64,000 nucleotides of DNA from an uncultured Clostridia bacterium (GCA_934749845.1 CAKVHQ010000005.1:31950-95949); one strand, 5' to 3'; shown: positions 49,020 to 57,013, numbered from the stretch's first letter. A program made the numbers and translations. Notes: generated by a model from the sequence alone, not told the origin.

Positions 49020-50135
49020 ATGGAACAGGCATTATCAGTAACAACATTAAGTTCTTATTTAAAGCAAATACTTGATAATGATGGCCTATTATATAGAGTA
49101 AAAGTGCTTGGGGAAATTTCCTCAATCAACTTTTCAAACAATATTGCTTATTTTGGTCTTAAAGACGAGAATGCACTATTAAATTGTGTTGCGTTTGAAG
49201 GGCGAATATTAAGAGATTTTAAAATAGGCGATAAGGTAATTGTACAAGGCTCTCCAAACTATTACATTAAAGCGGGAAGGCTTTCGTTTAGCGTAGAGAA
49301 TGTGACGCTATTTGGTGAAGGCGAAAACTATAAACAATTTTTACTATTAAAACAGAAGTTGGAAAGAGAAGGGCTTTTTGACTTGGACAGAAAGAAACCT
49401 TTTCCAAAACACATCAATAAAATTGGGGTTGTTACAAGCGAAACCGGTGCAGTTATTCAAGACATAATCAATATAACCAGAAGGCGAAACGGTCAAGTTG
49501 ATTTAGTTTTGTTTCCTGTTAAAGTTCAAGGTTTGCTTGCTGAAAATTCGATTGTGCGTGGAATTAACTACTTTAGCAACTCAAATGTCGATGCAATTAT
49601 TGTGGCTAGGGGAGGCGGAAGTGAAGAAGACCTTGCTCCGTTTAACACCGAAATGGTCGCAAGAGCCCTTTCTTCTTGCACAAAATTTACTGTTAGTGCA
49701 GTTGGTCACGAAACTAATTACACACTGGTTGACTTTGTTGCGGATTTAAGAGCACCAACTCCTTCGGCAGCGGCTGAACTGCTTGTTAAAGAGGAAGTTC
49801 AATACTTTGATAAATTTAAGACTATGTTTGATAAATTAAATGTTCTTATTGATAGCAGATTTTCTCAATATGAAAACAAGATTGCATCAAACTTGCTTGG
49901 GTTAAATAACAACATAAAAAGAACAGTGGAAAGCAAAGAAAACAAACTGCAACTTATGGCTAAAGATTTGAATGGATGCAATCCTTTGGAAATTTTGGCA
50001 AAAGGTTATAGCAAGATAGAATTGGATGGGAAAAGAGTGGTGTCTTGCGGTCAAGTTGAGGTTGGACAGACAATTAGATGTAATTTATTAGATGGCAGTT
50101 TGATAGCGCAAGTTAAGGAGAAGATTGGAAAATGA
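49020..50135 (+). CDS. xseA: Exodeoxyribonuclease VII large subunit
   Basis: A 371-aa nuclease subunit, slightly shorter than the usual 400-450. N-terminal OB domain (VKVLGEISSINFSNNIAYFGLKD), catalytic domain with KIGVVTSETGAVIQDIINITRRR, IIVARGGGSEEDLAPFN and AVGHETNYTLVDFVADLRAPTPSAAAEL, then a shortened coiled-coil. It degrades ssDNA to short oligonucleotides. It overlaps xseB by 4 nt. Confidence 0.95.
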   Translation: MEQALSVTTLSSYLKQILDNDGLLYRVKVLGEISSINFSNNIAYFGLKDENALLNCVAFEGRILRDFKIGDKVIVQGSPNYYIKAGRLSFSVENVTLFGEGENYKQFLLLKQKLEREGLFDLDRKKPFPKHINKIGVVTSETGAVIQDIINITRRRNGQVDLVLFPVKVQGLLAENSIVRGINYFSNSNVDAIIVARGGGSEEDLAPFNTEMVARALSSCTKFTVSAVGHETNYTLVDFVADLRAPTPSAAAELLVKEEVQYFDKFKTMFDKLNVLIDSRFSQYENKIASNLLGLNNNIKRTVESKENKLQLMAKDLNGCNPLEILAKGYSKIELDGKRVVSCGQVEVGQTIRCNLLDGSLIAQVKEKIGK

Positions 50136-50335
50136 ATTTTGACGAAAAACTAAAACAAGTTGAGCAAATTGTAAATGATTTATCACAGGACTTGCCTATG
50201 GAACAAGCCGTTGATAAATATCAACAAGGTGTTCTTATTATTAAAGAATGCTTGGCAAACCTAGAGCAATCTAAAGGCGAAATATATAAGGTTAAGCAAG
50301 ATTTAGATAAATACATTGAAGAAAAAATGAAATAA
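50132..50335 (+). CDS. xseB: Exodeoxyribonuclease VII small subunit
   Basis: 67 aa. FDEKLKQVEQIVNDLSQDLPMEQAVDKYQQGVLIIKECLANLEQ matches the XseB helical hairpin. It is translationally coupled to xseA. ispA, frequently next, is absent; proS follows instead. Confidence 0.94.
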   Translation: MNFDEKLKQVEQIVNDLSQDLPMEQAVDKYQQGVLIIKECLANLEQSKGEIYKVKQDLDKYIEEKMK

Positions 50336-50350
50336 CAAATGGAGAAAGAT

Positions 50351-51790
50351 ATGGAAAATAAAAATAATTTTGTGGAGCAAATTGCGGATTTTAACACAGA
50401 CCTTCCACAATGGTATACAGATGTAATTTTAAAGGCTGATTTATGCGACTACGGACCGGTTAAAGGCACGATGGTTATTAAACCATACGGCTTTGCAATT
50501 TGGGAAAATATCAAAAATGCTATGGACAGCGAGTTTAAAAAAGTAGGAGTTAAAAACGCCTATTTTCCAATGTTGATTCCAGAAAGTTTTTTGAAAAAGG
50601 AAGCAAAGCATGTTGAAGGTTTTGCACCAGAAGTTGCTGTTGTAACATATGCAGGCGGTCAAGAACTTGCTGAAAAGCTTATAGTTAGACCAACAAGTGA
50701 AACAATCATATGTGAAATGTACTCTAAATGGATTAAGTCTTATAGAGATTTGCCTATGGTTATGAACCAATGGTGTAATGTTGTTAGATGGGAAAAAACA
50801 ACAAGACCATTCCTTAGAACAAGCGAGTTTTTGTGGCAAGAAGGCCATACCGTTCAAGCGAGTGCCGAAGATGCAAAAAAAGATGCACTTAAAATGCTTG
50901 AAATATATAAAAAAGTATGCACAAATGTGTTGGCAATTCCTATGTTAAGTGGAAAGAAGAGTGAACGAGAAAAGTTTGCCGGTGCAAATGATACTTACGG
51001 AATTGAAGCAGTTATGCCTGATGGAAAATGCTTGCAAAGTGGAACAACTCATGATTTGGGACAAAACTTTGCAAAATCAGCAAACATTAAATTTTTGAAC
51101 AAGAATGGCGAGTGGGAATATGGCTATTCAACATCTTGGGGCACATCAACAAGACTAATTGGTGCTCTTATTATGGTTCATGGAGATGAAAGAGGCATTA
51201 AGCTTCCACCTCATGTTGCACCAATTCAAGTAGTTATTGTTCCAGTTGCTCAACATAAGGCAGGTGTTTTAGATAAAGCATACGAAATTAAGCAACAACT
51301 TGAAAGTTCGGGTGTTAGAGTTGTTGTTGATGACAGCGAAAATAGCGTTGGTTGGAAGTTTAATCAATATGAAATGAAGGGCGTTCCATTAAGACTTGAA
51401 ATTGGACCTCGAGATATTGAAAATAATCAAGCGGTATGCGTTCGCCGTGATACGCATGAAAAATCGTTTGTTAGCCTTGATAATATTTCTTCTAGCGTTA
51501 ATGAATTGCTTGAAGAAATTCAACAAAACTTGCTAAACATTGCAAAGGACTTTTTGGCTCATTGCACAGTTGAAGTTGATTCTATGCAACAACTTGTTGA
51601 TGCTATAAATAATAAAAAAGTTGCGGTTGGATATCATTGCGGGGATATTGATTGCGAACAAAAACTTAAAGAAGAAACGGGAATTCAAACTCGTGTTATT
51701 ATTGAAGAATGTGGCGAGAATGATGAACATAAGTGTATTCATTGCGGAAACAAAGCAAAACACAAAATATATTTTGCAAAACAATATTAA
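50351..51790 (+). CDS. proS: Prolyl-tRNA synthetase, archaeal/eukaryotic-like type
   Basis: 479 aa. Class II motifs: GPVKGTMVIKPYGFAIWE, VRPTSETIICEMY, RPFLRTSEFLWQEGHT, SGTTHDLGQNFA and GTSTRLIGALIMVHGD. There is no editing insertion between motifs 2 and 3, and the C-terminus has a CxxC zinc-like end (KCIHCGNKAKHKIYFAKQY). This is the short type without INS, unlike the long form common in Firmicutes. The start at 50351 follows TGGAGAAAG; an upstream ATG at 50339 lies within that ribosome site. Confidence 0.95.
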   Translation: MENKNNFVEQIADFNTDLPQWYTDVILKADLCDYGPVKGTMVIKPYGFAIWENIKNAMDSEFKKVGVKNAYFPMLIPESFLKKEAKHVEGFAPEVAVVTYAGGQELAEKLIVRPTSETIICEMYSKWIKSYRDLPMVMNQWCNVVRWEKTTRPFLRTSEFLWQEGHTVQASAEDAKKDALKMLEIYKKVCTNVLAIPMLSGKKSEREKFAGANDTYGIEAVMPDGKCLQSGTTHDLGQNFAKSANIKFLNKNGEWEYGYSTSWGTSTRLIGALIMVHGDERGIKLPPHVAPIQVVIVPVAQHKAGVLDKAYEIKQQLESSGVRVVVDDSENSVGWKFNQYEMKGVPLRLEIGPRDIENNQAVCVRRDTHEKSFVSLDNISSSVNELLEEIQQNLLNIAKDFLAHCTVEVDSMQQLVDAINNKKVAVGYHCGDIDCEQKLKEETGIQTRVIIEECGENDEHKCIHCGNKAKHKIYFAKQY

Positions 51791-51817
51791 AAAATGAGCA
51801 ACCTGCTCATTTTTTTA
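51790..51817 (+). terminator. Terminator after proS
   Basis: AAATGAGCA/TGCTCATTT stem with loop ACC, then T-run. Confidence 0.88.
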
Positions 51818-51843
51818 ATGGGAAAGCGATTTAAAAAATAATA

Positions 51844-51872
51844 TTGCAAAAATATAAAACATATGATATAAT
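51844..51872 (+). promoter_or_regulatory. Promoter of the OLE RNA
   Basis: TTGCAA, 17-nt spacer, TATAAT extended by TGA, predicting a start at about 51879. Confidence 0.85.
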
Positions 51873-51878
51873 GTAAAT

Positions 51879-52483
51879 ACACTTGAATTAAGGAGCAGTA
51901 TTCTAGTCGAAAAAACTTGTTAGGACGGTGATGAAATAAAGCACCATCGGGCACACCTGTGAAGTTTCTTGTGTTTGCCTTGGTTGCCCAAACCGGGGCA
52001 TTTGCTGGAAGTTAAGATTTATGGGCGTGTTGTAACGGCATATAACGTGCGACCCATTTATCGTGGAGACCTAAAAGGTTGTGAATCGTGCATTAGCATA
52101 ACTACATAACTAATTAGGCTTGAACCTGCAATGCGGATTATGAATTTCTGTGTGCAGAGTAGCCTGCTTTGAGTGAAAACAGCGGATTAGACATCAGGGG
52201 TTTGAACTTTGGCCAAAGTTTATATCTTATCGGTTTATGAAACTCTATTTGCAAAACAAGCTAATAATCAGGTTGATTCGCTAAGGAAAACTTCTAGACT
52301 GTGATTTTGGGGATTATAGTGCAATCTAAGTGGTGATTCAGTTTTTTATCGGCGACGGTAAAAGTAAATTCTTAAATGGAAACGGCTTATTCGGTGACGG
52401 TAAGTGAATTTACGGGAAATCCTACTGGACCTAAGTTGCAAGGTTTACTCAAAATCATTCCTTTAATTGAAAGTGTATTTTTT
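51879..52483 (+). ncRNA. ole: OLE RNA (large structured noncoding RNA)
   Basis: A 605-nt untranslated stretch, clearly richer in G+C than its flanks, without an open frame. It has a strong promoter at its 5' edge. The 5' end (ACACTTGAATTAAGGA) can pair with the 3' end (TCCTTTAATTGAAAGTGT) to close the whole RNA in one long stem, and a T-run follows, so the closing stem doubles as terminator. Length and place match OLE RNA (about 610 nt, between the xseAB region and oapA-argR-recN). The membrane-protein partner gene follows directly. Assignment rests on length, closure, context and oapA; a covariance search was not run. Confidence 0.85.
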
Positions 52484-52494
52484 ATAGGAGATAT

Positions 52495-53103
52495 ATGGAA
52501 AACGAAGAAGTGCCGTCTACTAATGATGGTTTAGAACACAAAGAAGAAAAACACAAGAGTGAACGAAAAAAGAAAAAACATGGCTTTAGATGGCCACTTA
52601 TAGTTCTTGTAACAACATTTTGTTTGTCGTTTACGTTTGGCTTTGGCTCGCAATTTATTTTAGGCGATACAAGCCTTGCTATTTCTTTAATACTGCTTGT
52701 TTTCTTTTTGGCGCTTGCGGTTATTGCGGATATGATTGGTGTTGCTGCTACTTCGGCAGAAATCGAACCATTCAATGCAATGTGCTCAAGAAAAGTGAAA
52801 GGAGCAAAGCAGGCACTAGGGCTTATAAAAAACGCAGAAAAGGTTTCAAGTGTGTTTTGCGACATTATTGGAGATATCTGCGGAATTTTATCGGGAACGA
52901 TAGGTGCGACAATCACTTTGCAAATTTTAGGTAAGTCGGCAGTGACGGTTAAAGAAGTTTTGATTGCTTCAATGGTAAGTGCTTGCATAGCAGCCTTGAC
53001 AGTTTTCTTAAAGGCAATTTGCAAAAAGATAGCAATTAAGAACTCAAACAAAATAATTTTCACATTAGGTAAGATTATAAATTTCTTTAGAATAAAAAGA
53101 TAA
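52495..53103 (+). CDS. oapA: OLE-associated membrane protein OapA
   Basis: 202 aa; a highly charged, lysine-rich N-terminus (1-32), then four hydrophobic helices (about 33-56, 61-86, 123-145, 154-178). The conserved-looking central block is IADMIGVAATSAEIEPFNAM, then KVKGAKQALGLIKNAEKV and FCDIIGDICGI. OapA forms a membrane complex with OLE RNA in other Firmicutes. Ribosome site TAGGAG lies just after the RNA's terminator, so oapA may be made from read-through. A longer minus-strand frame over the same DNA is a shadow. Confidence 0.88.
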   Translation: MENEEVPSTNDGLEHKEEKHKSERKKKKHGFRWPLIVLVTTFCLSFTFGFGSQFILGDTSLAISLILLVFFLALAVIADMIGVAATSAEIEPFNAMCSRKVKGAKQALGLIKNAEKVSSVFCDIIGDICGILSGTIGATITLQILGKSAVTVKEVLIASMVSACIAALTVFLKAICKKIAIKNSNKIIFTLGKIINFFRIKR

Positions 53104-53105
53104 TA

Positions 53106-53128
53106 AACAGCCTTTTTGGCTGTTTTTT
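53106..53128 (+). terminator. Terminator after oapA
   Basis: AACAGCC/GGCTGTT stem with loop TTTTT, then T-run. Confidence 0.88.
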
Positions 53129-53191
53129 AATTTTAAGAGGCAGTGGAGTAACACTGTCTTTTTTCATATAATAATTAGTAAATTTTGTTTT

Positions 53192-53350
53192 TTGCATAAA
53201 TTTTCAAACAAAAATAAATATAAATTCATAACTATTTATAATTATGAAAAATTTTTTGCATAATTATGCATAAAGTTCTTGCATAATTATAAAATGTATT
53301 GTATAATTATTGCGTTCAGGTTGCATAAATATAAATTTATAATTATGCAT
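53192..53350. promoter_or_regulatory. Cluster of ARG-box-like palindromes before argR
   Basis: Repeated TTGCATAA/TTATGCAA half-sites: TTGCATAAATTTTCAA (53192), a perfect palindrome TGCATAATTATGCA (53257-53270), TTGCATAATTATAA (53279), TTGTATAATTATTG (53300) and TTGCATAAATATAA...TTATAATTATGCATAA (53331-53352). They overlap the argR -35 and -10 and resemble ArgR operators (TGAATAATTATTCA-type). Autoregulation by ArgR is the likely role. Confidence 0.65.
53279..53307 (+). promoter_or_regulatory. Promoter of argR
   Basis: TTGCAT, 17-nt spacer, TATAAT (53302-53307). Both boxes are embedded in the ARG-box-like repeats. The leader would be about 75 nt. Confidence 0.75.
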
Positions 53351-53389
53351 AACTCAAAAAAGCCCGAAAATACGGAGGAAAACGATACT

Positions 53390-53845
53390 ATGGCAAGGTC
53401 TAACAGACAAAGCAAAATACTAGAAATTATCCAACAAAACGAAATTGAAACACAAGATGAATTGGTTAATGCGTTGCGTGCTTTAAATTTTGATATAACC
53501 CAAGCCACAATATCGAGAGATATTAAAGAATTGGGCTTAATTAAAATAATGAGTGAAAACAAAAAATACAAATATGCTTATGTTGACTCAACCGAACAAC
53601 AAATGTCATCAAAGTACACAAGTATTTTGAAAGAAAGCGTTATCAGTATCAAATCAGTTAATAATCTTGTTGTCTTAAAAACTTTGAAAGGTTTATCAAG
53701 TGCTGTTAGCAACATGATAGACAAAATGAGCATTAAACAAGTTATGGGCTGTGTGTATGGCGACGAAACTGTTATGGTTATTTGTGATAGCAACGACTCG
53801 ACACTTTCCGTTATGGATAAACTTAATCAATCAATGGCAATATAA
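53390..53845 (+). CDS. argR: Arginine repressor ArgR/AhrC
   Basis: 151 aa. N-terminal winged helix (NRQSKILEIIQQNEIETQDELVNALRALNFDITQATISRDIKELGLIK), then the oligomerisation/arginine-binding domain (NLVVLKTLKGLSSAVSNMID...GCVYGDETVMVIC). The start at 53390 after CGGAGG gives the normal length; an in-frame extension back to 53279 crosses the promoter and is rejected. ArgR before recN is the usual Firmicutes order. Confidence 0.94.
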   Translation: MARSNRQSKILEIIQQNEIETQDELVNALRALNFDITQATISRDIKELGLIKIMSENKKYKYAYVDSTEQQMSSKYTSILKESVISIKSVNNLVVLKTLKGLSSAVSNMIDKMSIKQVMGCVYGDETVMVICDSNDSTLSVMDKLNQSMAI

Positions 53846-53850
53846 ATTAA

Positions 53851-53873
53851 ACACATCTTTAGATGTGTTTTTT
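53851..53873 (+). terminator. Terminator after argR
   Basis: ACACATC/GATGTGT stem with loop TTTA, then six T. Confidence 0.88.
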
Positions 53874-53892
53874 ATTTATTTAGAGCGATTAC

Positions 53893-53921
53893 TTGTGCAA
53901 TTTTTTTTGCTTTGATATAAT
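53893..53921 (+). promoter_or_regulatory. Promoter placing +1 on the recN start codon
   Basis: TTGTGC, 17-nt spacer, TATAAT (53916-53921) extended by TGA. The ATG is exactly 7 nt after the -10, so recN mRNA is probably leaderless. No LexA-type box was recognised. Confidence 0.75.
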
Positions 53922-53927
53922 AAAAGC

Positions 53928-55619
53928 ATGTTAAAATCGTTGAAAATAAAAAACATTGCTTTGATTGAAGACCTTTTGATTGAGTTTGATGAAGGTCTTA
54001 ATGTTTTGACGGGTGAAACAGGGGCTGGCAAGTCGATAATTATTGACTCGCTCTCTTTTGTTTTGGGCGCAAGAAGCGACAAAACTTTGATTAGACAAGG
54101 TCAAACTTCTGCAAGAGTTGAAGCGATTTTTGATAACTTACACTTAACTGGAGAAGCTAAACAAGTTTTAAATGACTTGGATATTGATGAAAATGATGGG
54201 CTTATGATCGTGAGGACAATGTCGCTCGATGGTAAAAGCGACACTAAAATTAACGGAAGCCCTGTAACTTTAACTGTTTTAAGAAAAATAACATCCTCGT
54301 TGGTCGACATATATGGTCAGCAAGAGCAAGTTGCTTTGATGAATACTCGAAATCAACTGGAACTATTAGATTCGTTTGGCACTAAAACCATAAAACCAGT
54401 GCTAGATGAATATAAGCAACTTAATACTCTAATTAAAGAAGTAAATTCAAAATTAGACCAGTTTGGCGGAGATGACCAAAACTATGAAAGAGAAAAAGAC
54501 TATCTTAAATATGTAATAAAAGAAATTGAAGATGCAAATATTTCGGTTAGCGAAGAGCAAACGCTTTTAGAAGATAAAACAAAACTTGCAAATATCGAAA
54601 AGGTAATGTCTTTAACCACCACTGTTGAAAACGGCGTATATTCGGCACTTCCAGCAGTTTCTCAAAGCCTGTCGGCACTAGCAAGTGCTGTTCAATTTGA
54701 CCAAAATTTAAGTCCTATTCACTCAAGGCTTGAGAGCGTTAAACTTGAACTTGATGACATAGGCGATTATATTTCGTCTTATAATAGAAATGATAATTTT
54801 AGTGAAAGAGATTTAGATAAAATTGAAGAAAGACTAGACCAGTACAAAAATTTAAAGCGAAAGTATGGTTCAACTTGCGATGATGTTTTACAGTTTTTGG
54901 AAAGTAGTAAGCAAAAACTCTATGAACTTGAAAATAGAGAAGAAATTAGACTAGATTTATTAAAAGAAAAACAGGAATTGCTCGGCAAAATCTTTGTTGT
55001 TGCGTCAAAACTAACTAAGCAAAGAGAAAGTGTTGCAAAACAGTTGTGTGAGAAAATAAAAGATGTTTTAAAAAATCTTGGTATGCCTTCATGTCAAGTT
55101 CAGTTTGATTTCAAAAACACCGAACTTTTGGAACAAAACTTAACTTCAAAGGGAATTGGTCAGGTAGAAATCTTGTTTAATGCCAACCTTGGTGGGGCGT
55201 TAAATCCGCTTAACAAGGTTGCAAGTGGTGGAGAATTATCAAGATTCATGCTTGCTGTTAAGTCCATCGTATCGCAAAACGATTCAATTTCAACCATGGT
55301 GTTTGACGAGATAGATACTGGTATTAGTGGAAAAATGGCACAAGCGATGAGTGAAAAAATGGCTGAAATTTCCAAGTATAATCAGGTTTTATCTATAACT
55401 CATACTGTTCAAATAGCCTCTATGGCAGATACGCACTTTTTAATTAAGAAAAAGGAAGAAAATGGCAAGACAATTAGCACGGTTGAAAAGCTCTCTTACG
55501 AGCAAAGAGTGGAAGAAATTTCAAGGTTTATCTCGGGTGGCGAGTTAACACCTTCGAGCGTTGCCATGGCAAAAGAACTTTTGGCTAACCAGCAAAATTA
55601 TCGAAAGACTACAATTTGA
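53928..55619 (+). CDS. recN: DNA repair protein RecN
   Basis: A 563-aa SMC-like ATPase acting early in double-strand-break repair. Walker A GETGAGKSIIIDSL (about 28-41), long coiled-coil middle (about 150-390), signature ASGGELSRFMLA (about 430), Walker B TMVFDEIDTGISGKMA (about 457), and SITHTVQIASMAD. No ribosome site in front of the ATG. A hairpin terminator overlapping the spoIVB control region follows. Confidence 0.96.
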   Translation: MLKSLKIKNIALIEDLLIEFDEGLNVLTGETGAGKSIIIDSLSFVLGARSDKTLIRQGQTSARVEAIFDNLHLTGEAKQVLNDLDIDENDGLMIVRTMSLDGKSDTKINGSPVTLTVLRKITSSLVDIYGQQEQVALMNTRNQLELLDSFGTKTIKPVLDEYKQLNTLIKEVNSKLDQFGGDDQNYEREKDYLKYVIKEIEDANISVSEEQTLLEDKTKLANIEKVMSLTTTVENGVYSALPAVSQSLSALASAVQFDQNLSPIHSRLESVKLELDDIGDYISSYNRNDNFSERDLDKIEERLDQYKNLKRKYGSTCDDVLQFLESSKQKLYELENREEIRLDLLKEKQELLGKIFVVASKLTKQRESVAKQLCEKIKDVLKNLGMPSCQVQFDFKNTELLEQNLTSKGIGQVEILFNANLGGALNPLNKVASGGELSRFMLAVKSIVSQNDSISTMVFDEIDTGISGKMAQAMSEKMAEISKYNQVLSITHTVQIASMADTHFLIKKKEENGKTISTVEKLSYEQRVEEISRFISGGELTPSSVAMAKELLANQQNYRKTTI

Positions 55620-55640
55620 CATTTTTTGTAAACAATCTTT

Positions 55641-55670
55641 TGAATATTAAAACATAAACATCAAAAACTA
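55641..55670 (+). promoter_or_regulatory. Candidate forespore (sigma-G/F-type) promoter of spoIVB
   Basis: TGAATA, 17-nt spacer, AAAACTA, a 5/7 match to the sigma-G -10 CATACTA. spoIVB is a sigma-G gene in Bacillus. The predicted start, near 55677, lies inside the recN terminator stem. Confidence 0.5.
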
Positions 55671-55694
55671 CTTTCAAGGGAAGGTAGTTTTTTT
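55664..55694 (+). terminator. recN terminator overlapping the spoIVB promoter and leader
   Basis: AAAACTAC/GTAGTTTT stem extended inwards by TTTC/GAAG, loop AAGG, then seven T running straight into the spoIVB ATG. The 5' arm coincides with the -10 of the candidate forespore promoter, so RNA started from that promoter would lack this arm and escape termination. Confidence 0.75.
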
Positions 55695-56927
55695 ATGAAG
55701 AAGTTTGCTAAAATCTCGGTTTTTTGTGTGCTGGCAGTGTTGTGCGGTTTTTTTGCGTATGCTTTGGCAAGCACGCCTTTTTTGGAACTAAAAAACTACC
55801 CAAGTAATGTAACGCTGTCTTACGATGACATTAAAAACATAAATAGTAATAAAATTTTTGGAAAATTTATCACAACCCATACTAATGATATTATATGTAC
55901 TAATAGTATAGGTACTAATAATGTAAGACTAACATTTAAACTATTTAATTTAATAACTGTTAAAGTGGTTAATGTTGATGTTAAAGATGTTGAAGTTTTA
56001 ACAGGTGGAAATATCGTTGGATTTTCACTTAATAGCAATGGTGTTATTGTTATTGGAAGCAGTCCAGTGACAACCGAAAGTGGTAATATTAACACTTTGG
56101 AAAAGACAGATTTAAAAGCTGGCGATATAATACTTGAAATTGCAGGCGAAAAGATAAATAGAATTAGTGATGTTGAAAATATTATAAACAAAGAAGAAAA
56201 CCAAGATAAAGAACTGGATGTTTTGATAAAGAGAAAGGATAACCAAAAAGAAATAAAAATTAAACCTGCTAAAGATTTGCACTCTCAAAAGTTTAAATTA
56301 GGAATTTGGATTAAAGATGATGTTTCTGGTGTTGGAACTTTAACTTATATTAGAACTGATAACAATAGATTTGGAGCGTTAGGACATGCAATAAGTGATG
56401 CTGAAACAAAGCGACCAATAGAAATTGGTGGCGGAGATATGTACAACTGCACAGTTATTGGTCATACAAAAGCGGTTAAAGGCAAACCGGGCGAAATAAA
56501 AGCGTTATTTATCCAAGGTAGCAACAGTCTGGGTAAAGTTGATAAAAATACTAAATATGGTGTGTTTGGAACATACAACCAAGATAAGTTAGAAAAATTA
56601 AAAAAAGAAACACCAATAAAAACGGGCGGAAGATTGAATGTTAAGCCAGGCAAGGCAAAAATAAGAGTGAGTTTGGATAACGAAAAGCCAAAAGATTACG
56701 ATATAGAAATCATTAAAACTAATTATCAAAATCTTTCCAGTGATAAAAGCATGGTTATTCGAGTAACGGATAAGGAGTTGCTTAAAAAGACAGGTGGAAT
56801 TATTCAAGGAATGAGTGGAAGCCCTATTATTCAAAACGAAAAAGTGGTGGGAGCAGTTACTCATGTGTTCGTTAGTGACCCCACAAAAGGCTTTGGGGTG
56901 TACCTAGATTGGATGATAAATGAATAA
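55695..56927 (+). CDS. spoIVB: SpoIVB serine peptidase (stage IV sporulation protein B)
   Basis: 410 aa. Signal/anchor helix (1-25), PDZ domain (about 100-190; LKAGDIILEIAGEKINRISDV) and an S55 peptidase domain with the histidine in GALGHAISD (about 232-238) and the serine in GMSGSPII (about 373-380). It is secreted from the forespore to trigger pro-sigma-K processing. Shine-Dalgarno-like GGGAAGG lies in the terminator stem, 11 nt before the ATG. Next gene is spo0A, as in Bacillus and Clostridium. Confidence 0.94.
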   Translation: MKKFAKISVFCVLAVLCGFFAYALASTPFLELKNYPSNVTLSYDDIKNINSNKIFGKFITTHTNDIICTNSIGTNNVRLTFKLFNLITVKVVNVDVKDVEVLTGGNIVGFSLNSNGVIVIGSSPVTTESGNINTLEKTDLKAGDIILEIAGEKINRISDVENIINKEENQDKELDVLIKRKDNQKEIKIKPAKDLHSQKFKLGIWIKDDVSGVGTLTYIRTDNNRFGALGHAISDAETKRPIEIGGGDMYNCTVIGHTKAVKGKPGEIKALFIQGSNSLGKVDKNTKYGVFGTYNQDKLEKLKKETPIKTGGRLNVKPGKAKIRVSLDNEKPKDYDIEIIKTNYQNLSSDKSMVIRVTDKELLKKTGGIIQGMSGSPIIQNEKVVGAVTHVFVSDPTKGFGVYLDWMINE

Positions 56928-56935
56928 ATAATCAA

Positions 56936-56999
56936 AAAGTTTTTGTAAAGTTATGCAATATTTTACAAAAACTTTGTAAAAAGGTTGTTTTTTGTGAAA
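56936..56999. promoter_or_regulatory. Four TTTGTRAAA boxes before spo0A, two as a 14-bp inverted repeat
   Basis: TTTGTAAA at 56942, its reverse complement at 56962, TTTGTAAA at 56973, and TTTGTGAAA at 56991. The first two are the core of a perfect inverted repeat AAAGTTTTTGTAAA/TTTACAAAAACTTT (56936-56949, 56962-56975). No T-run follows. The boxes resemble Spo0A boxes (TTTGTCRAAA) without the central C/G, and the last overlaps the promoter spacer. Confidence 0.55.
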
Positions 57000-57013
57000 T
57001 AAGGTGGTATACT
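56985..57013 (+). promoter_or_regulatory. Promoter of spo0A
   Basis: TTGTTT, 17-nt spacer, TATACT extended by TGG. Predicted start near 57020; ribosome site GGGGGATGAG before the ATG. Confidence 0.65.

Noticed and set aside
51879..52483. RNase P RNA, tmRNA or 6S RNA as the identity of the large noncoding RNA
   Set aside because: Length (about 605 nt), lack of their hallmark motifs, and the neighbouring oapA-argR-recN genes fit OLE better.
52482..53063. 193-aa open frame on the - strand over oapA
   Set aside because: Exact antisense shadow of oapA, no ribosome site or promoter on that strand; the + strand gene fits OLE context and has TAGGAG.
53279..53389. 37-residue in-frame extension of ArgR
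   Set aside because: It would begin inside the argR promoter; the internal ATG at 53390 has a good ribosome site and gives the normal ArgR length.
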